A DNA stretch of 28,080 nt from an uncultured Bacteroidaceae bacterium (GTDB lineage Bacteria; Bacteroidota; Bacteroidia; Bacteroidales; Bacteroidaceae): contig CAJGDP010000022.1 in the NCBI GenBank assembly GCA_904502235.1, positions 1-28,080 of the forward strand. The letters run 5' to 3'. The position numbers and the translations under genes were made by a program. The notes below the pieces were generated by a model. That model was not told the DNA's origin and ran no database searches. It saw nothing but the letters and a program-made list of their open reading frames with translations. Position 1 is the stretch's first letter. Every line of letters starts with the position of its first letter. Positions 24,307 to 28,080 of this stretch are shown here, in pieces.

Positions 24307-26034
24307 ATGAACATTTTAGAACTTAGCGAACAGGAGATTGTACGTCGTGAGGCACTTGCCGAACTACGCAACATGGGCATAGAGCCCTACCCCGCAGCAG
24401 AATACCCCACAAACGCGTTCTCAATAGATATCCTTGCAGAATTCAAGGACGAGGATGAGCCACGCGAAGTATGCATTGCCGGCCGTATGATGAGCCGTCG
24501 TGTAATGGGTAAGGCATCATTCATCGAGCTTCAGGACTCAAAGGGACGTATCCAGGTATATATCACACGCGATGATATCTGTCCGGGCGAAAACAAAGAT
24601 ACCTACAATGTATTGTTCAAGCGTCTTCTGGACATTGGCGACTTTGTGGGAATCAAAGGTTTTGTATTCCGTACACAGACAGGTGAGATTACCGTTCACG
24701 CAAAGGAAATCACATTCCTTTCAAAGAGTATCCGTCCGCTTCCTATCGTAAAGTATAAGGACGGTGTTGCATACGACAGATTCGAAGACCCCGAATTGCG
24801 TTACCGTCAGCGTTACGTTGACTTGGTGGTAAACGACGATGTCAAGGAGATTTTCATCAAGCGCAACAAGATTTACAGCTCTATGCGCGAGTTCTTCAAC
24901 TCACGTGGCTACATGGAGGTTGAAACTCCGGTATTGCAGTCAATCCCCGGTGGAGCTGCGGCACGTCCGTTCATCACACACCACAACGCGCTCGATATTC
25001 CTCTCTACTTGCGTATTGCAAACGAGCTTTATCTGAAGCGTCTTATCGTGGGTGGTTTCGAGGGTGTATACGAGTTCTCAAAGAACTTCCGTAACGAAGG
25101 TATGGACCGCACACACAACCCCGAGTTCACATGTATGGAGATTTATGTTGCATACAAGGACTACAACTGGATGATGTGCTTCACTGAGCAGATGCTCGAG
25201 AAGATTGCTCTTGATGTAAACGGAACAACCGATGTAAAGGTTGGCGAGAACATCATAAGCTTCAAGGCTCCTTTCCGTCGCGTTACAATGCTCGACTCTA
25301 TCAAGGAGTTCACAGGCTACGACCTCAACGGCAAGAGCGAAGAGGAGATTTTCGCTATCTGCAAGGAGCTTAAACTCGAGGTTGACGATACTATGGGTAA
25401 AGGAAAGCTCATCGATGAAATCTTCGGTGAATTCTGCGAGGGCAACTACATACAGCCAACCTTCATCACAGACTACCCCATTGAGATGTCTCCACTCTGC
25501 AAGCGTCATCGCGAGAACCCCGACCTCACAGAGCGTTTCGAGCTTATGGTTAACGGAAAGGAGCTTTGCAACGCATACAGCGAGCTCAACGACCCGATTG
25601 ACCAGGCAGAGCGTTTCCAGGAGCAGTTGCGCCTGAGCGAGAAGGGCGACGACGAGGCTATGTTCATCGACAAGGACTTTGTACGTGCGCTTGAATACGG
25701 TATGCCTCCTACATCGGGTATGGGTATCGGTATGGACCGTCTTGCTATGCTCATGACAGGTCAGACAATAATCCAGGAGGTTCTTTTCTTCCCACAGATG
25801 CGCCCCGAAAAGAAGGTTCCCAAGGACAATGCGGCTGCATTTGCGGTGATTGGCGTTCCCGAAGAGTGGGTTCCTGTATTGCACAAGGCTGGCTACAACC
25901 TTGTAAACGACCTTAAGGGTGGCAATGCACAGAAGATACAGATGGAGATTGGCGGTATAAACAAGAAGTTCAAGCTCGGTTACACCGTTCCATCGGTAAA
26001 CGATGTCGCAGCATGGATTGAGAAACTCGGATAA
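24307..26034 (+). CDS. lysS: Lysyl-tRNA synthetase, class II
   Basis: LysRS, 575 residues, a class II aminoacyl-tRNA synthetase charging tRNA-Lys. The N-terminal OB-fold anticodon-binding domain spans about residues 50-150 (GRMMSRRVMGKASFIELQD). Motif 2 is FRNEGMDRTHNPEFTCMEIY; motif 3 is GMGIGMDRLAMLMTG. The protein carries about 70 residues after motif 3 (GVPEEWVPVLHKAGYNLVND, then a helical end). This tail is longer than in E. coli LysS and looks like a small helix-hairpin-helix-type extension. Such a tail occurs in Bacteroidetes LysS, as far as I recall. It starts 29 bases after the decarboxylase gene. Confidence 0.97.
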   Translation: MNILELSEQEIVRREALAELRNMGIEPYPAAEYPTNAFSIDILAEFKDEDEPREVCIAGRMMSRRVMGKASFIELQDSKGRIQVYITRDDICPGENKDTYNVLFKRLLDIGDFVGIKGFVFRTQTGEITVHAKEITFLSKSIRPLPIVKYKDGVAYDRFEDPELRYRQRYVDLVVNDDVKEIFIKRNKIYSSMREFFNSRGYMEVETPVLQSIPGGAAARPFITHHNALDIPLYLRIANELYLKRLIVGGFEGVYEFSKNFRNEGMDRTHNPEFTCMEIYVAYKDYNWMMCFTEQMLEKIALDVNGTTDVKVGENIISFKAPFRRVTMLDSIKEFTGYDLNGKSEEEIFAICKELKLEVDDTMGKGKLIDEIFGEFCEGNYIQPTFITDYPIEMSPLCKRHRENPDLTERFELMVNGKELCNAYSELNDPIDQAERFQEQLRLSEKGDDEAMFIDKDFVRALEYGMPPTSGMGIGMDRLAMLMTGQTIIQEVLFFPQMRPEKKVPKDNAAAFAVIGVPEEWVPVLHKAGYNLVNDLKGGNAQKIQMEIGGINKKFKLGYTVPSVNDVAAWIEKLG

Positions 26035-26052
26035 CAACAAAACAAGATAATT

Positions 26053-27051
26053 ATGGAACTTTCCAATAAACAGGTTGCCATTATGGGTGGTGGCAGTTGG
26101 GCAACGGCTATTGCCAAGATTCTGCTCAACAATGTCGAAACCATAAACTGGTATATCAGACGCGACGACCGTATCGAAGATTTCAAGCGACTAGGTCATA
26201 ACCCGGCTTATCTCTCTTCGGTAAAATTCGATACCAATAGAATCAATTTTTCGTCGGACATAAACAAGGTTGTGAAAGAGAGTGACATATTGGTGTTTGT
26301 AACACCTTCGCCCTATCTTAAGAACCACCTTAAGAAGCTGAAAGCCGACCTCGAGGACAAGTTCATTGTGAATGCCATAAAGGGAATTGTTCCCGAAGAG
26401 AACCTTATCATCTCGGAGTATTTCAATAAGGTATATAAGGTTCCTTACGACAACATTGCAGCAATTGCAGGTCCTTGTCATGCCGAAGAGGTTGCACTTG
26501 AGCGTCTGTCATATCTTACTGTGGGATGTGCAAACATTGACCATGCAAAGCAGTTCGCCAAGAAGCTTGGCAGCAGCTATATCAAGACTTCGGTAAGCGA
26601 CGACGTTGTGGGTATTGAGTACGGTTCAGTTCTCAAGAACATATACGCCATTGCGGCAGGTATATGCAGCGGACTCAAATACGGCGACAACTTCCAGGCA
26701 GTACTCATGTCTAACGCTGCCATTGAGATGAACCGTTTCCTCAGCGTGGTACACCCAATTGAGCGCACAATCAACGACTCGGTATATATGGGCGACCTGC
26801 TTGTAACCGGATATTCACGCTTCAGCCGTAACCGTGTATTCGGCAGCATGATAGGCAAGGGATATTCCGTAAAGAATGCACAGATAGAGATGGAGATGAT
26901 TGCCGAAGGTTACTATGCGGCAAAATGTATCAAGGAAATCAACGAGCATTACCGCATAAACACTCCAATCATCGACGCAGTCTATAACATTCTATACGAA
27001 GGTATATCACCGGTAATTGAAATCAAACTATTGACAGATTCATTCAAATAA
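26053..27051 (+). CDS. gpsA: Glycerol-3-phosphate dehydrogenase [NAD(P)+]
   Basis: GpsA, 332 residues, full length. It reduces dihydroxyacetone phosphate to sn-glycerol-3-phosphate for phospholipid synthesis in the cytoplasm. GGGSWATAIAKI at about residues 11-22 is the nucleotide-binding loop. Further marks are FVTPSPYLKNHL, NAIKGIVPEEN, AGPCHAEEV and the catalytic-Lys segment VLKNIYAIAAGICSGLKYG. Asn and Arg in the substrate pocket (SRNRVFG) are present. The gene lies 18 bases after lysS and 10 bases before pgi, so the three are almost certainly co-transcribed. Confidence 0.96.
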   Translation: MELSNKQVAIMGGGSWATAIAKILLNNVETINWYIRRDDRIEDFKRLGHNPAYLSSVKFDTNRINFSSDINKVVKESDILVFVTPSPYLKNHLKKLKADLEDKFIVNAIKGIVPEENLIISEYFNKVYKVPYDNIAAIAGPCHAEEVALERLSYLTVGCANIDHAKQFAKKLGSSYIKTSVSDDVVGIEYGSVLKNIYAIAAGICSGLKYGDNFQAVLMSNAAIEMNRFLSVVHPIERTINDSVYMGDLLVTGYSRFSRNRVFGSMIGKGYSVKNAQIEMEMIAEGYYAAKCIKEINEHYRINTPIIDAVYNILYEGISPVIEIKLLTDSFK

Positions 27052-27061
27052 AATCAGAACA

Positions 27062-28080
27062 ATGAAGAATATATCACTAAACATCGACAAGGTAACAGGT
27101 TTTGTTACACGCGAGCAGATTCTTGCTCTTGAGCCACAGGTAAAGAGCGCGCAGAAAGCATTGGAAGAGGGTACACACCCCGGTAACGATTTCCTCGGCT
27201 GGTTGCACCTTCCATCATCAATAACAAAGGAGCACATCGCAGACATCAACGCTACAGCGCAGACATTGCGCGAGAACTGCGAAGTTGTGGTAGTAGCAGG
27301 TATCGGTGGCAGCTACCTTGGCGCACGTGCCGTTATCGAGGCATTGAGCAACAACTTTGCTGCACTCATCGGCGATAGCAAGAACCCACGAGTTATCTTC
27401 GCTGGTCACAACATCAGCGAGGACTATCTATATGAGCTTACAGAATACCTTAAGGACAAGAAGTTCGGTGTAATCAATATCTCAAAGTCAGGTACTACAA
27501 CCGAGACAGCTCTTGCATTCCGTCTTTTGAAGAAGCAGTGCGAGGACCAGCGCGGTAAGGAGATGGCAAGCAAGGTAATCGTTGCCATCACTGATGCAGT
27601 CAAGGGTGCTGCACGCATCACTGCAAACAAGGAGGGTTACAAGAGCTTCATCATCCCCGACAATGTGGGTGGTCGTTTCTCAGTTCTTACCCCTGTAGGC
27701 TTGTTGCCAATCGCTGTTGCAGGTTTCGACATCGAGGCTCTTGTAAACGGAGCTTGCGATATGGAGAAAGGTTGTGCTCCCGAAGTTCCATTCGAGGAGA
27801 ACATCGCAGCAATGTATGCAGCAACACGTAATGCTCTATACGCAAACGGCAAAAAGATTGAAATCCTTGTAAACTACCAGCCAAAGCTCCACTTCACATC
27901 AGAGTGGTGGAAACAACTTTACGGCGAGAGCGAGGGTAAGGACGGCAAGGGTATATTCCCCGCTTCCGTTATCTTCTCCACAGACCTGCACTCTATGGGT
28001 CAGATGATACAGGACGGCGTAAGAAATATTTTCGAGACAGTCGTTGATATTAAAGAAACAGGCGCAAAGGCAGTTGTTCC
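27062..28080 (+). CDS. pgi: Glucose-6-phosphate isomerase, 5' part (3' end outside window)
   Basis: The first 339 codons of Pgi, which interconverts glucose-6-phosphate and fructose-6-phosphate. The ATG at 27062 gives MKNISLNIDKVTGFV. GIGGSYLGARAVIEAL and ISKSGTTTETALAFRLLKK are the sugar-phosphate-binding SIS motifs. VGGRFSVLTPVGLLPIAVAG matches the family. The fragment resembles the short (about 445-residue) Firmicutes/Bacteroidetes type, so about 100 residues should remain beyond the window. The frame is intact to the edge. It follows gpsA by 10 bases. Confidence 0.97.
   Translation, partial: MKNISLNIDKVTGFVTREQILALEPQVKSAQKALEEGTHPGNDFLGWLHLPSSITKEHIADINATAQTLRENCEVVVVAGIGGSYLGARAVIEALSNNFAALIGDSKNPRVIFAGHNISEDYLYELTEYLKDKKFGVINISKSGTTTETALAFRLLKKQCEDQRGKEMASKVIVAITDAVKGAARITANKEGYKSFIIPDNVGGRFSVLTPVGLLPIAVAGFDIEALVNGACDMEKGCAPEVPFEENIAAMYAATRNALYANGKKIEILVNYQPKLHFTSEWWKQLYGESEGKDGKGIFPASVIFSTDLHSMGQMIQDGVRNIFETVVDIKETGAKAVV

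Noticed and set aside
25078..26040. Minus-strand open frame of 320 codons opposite lysS
   Set aside because: LysS is complete and conserved on the plus strand; the antisense product is Leu/Val/His-rich with no domain.
1..28080. CRISPR arrays, tRNA or rRNA genes, riboswitches
   Set aside because: No regularly spaced direct repeats, no cloverleaf-like segments and no recognised riboswitch core were seen by eye; intergenic regions are short.

Overview
The window looks like chromosomal DNA of a Bacteroidales bacterium (Bacteroides/Prevotella-like). The evidence is threefold. Several start regions carry the TAnnTTTG or TAnnTTCG -7 box typical of that group, in two cases with TTTG exactly 19 bp upstream. 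Ribosome binding sites are weak. The gene families are typical: a fasciclin-domain lipoprotein, a GH20 lipoprotein, a TPR/PD40 protein beside nfeD-floA, and a DUF486 transporter-like protein. No rRNA, tRNA, CRISPR array or complete insertion sequence was seen.

Region 1 (1 to about 4634) is an accessory block, mostly A+T-rich. It holds the 3' part of a Fic-domain gene, a small orphan reading frame, a two-gene cassette, a non-coding stretch with inverted repeats, and a NylB-like serine hydrolase lipoprotein gene. The cassette (728-3058) pairs a protein resembling predicted pPIWI-associating nucleases with a protein that starts with an HNH_5-like zinc motif. It is the best candidate in the window for an undescribed system, probably defence-related, but that function is inference.

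Region 2 (4647-9928, minus strand) reads TPR/PD40 exported protein, nfeD, floA, nucleoside phosphorylase, mnmE, then the serine hydrolase. NfeD and FloA form the widespread membrane-microdomain pair. A hairpin between the phosphorylase and mnmE may partly separate transcription.

Region 3 (10058-18779, plus strand) holds ttcA-like tRNA thiolation and a DMT-like membrane protein gene, a lone fasciclin lipoprotein with its own strong promoter, a GH20 beta-hexosaminidase, then phoH, purC and aroE. Strong hairpin terminators follow the fasciclin and GH20 genes and a smaller one follows purC. mazG (minus strand) converges on aroE through an unusually long palindromic terminator that includes the end of mazG.

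Region 4 (19637-28080, plus strand) is a tight run of housekeeping genes: valS, an uncharacterised membrane-anchored coiled-coil gene overlapping valS by one base, a UDP-glucuronate decarboxylase gene, lysS, gpsA and the 5' part of pgi, which runs off the window.
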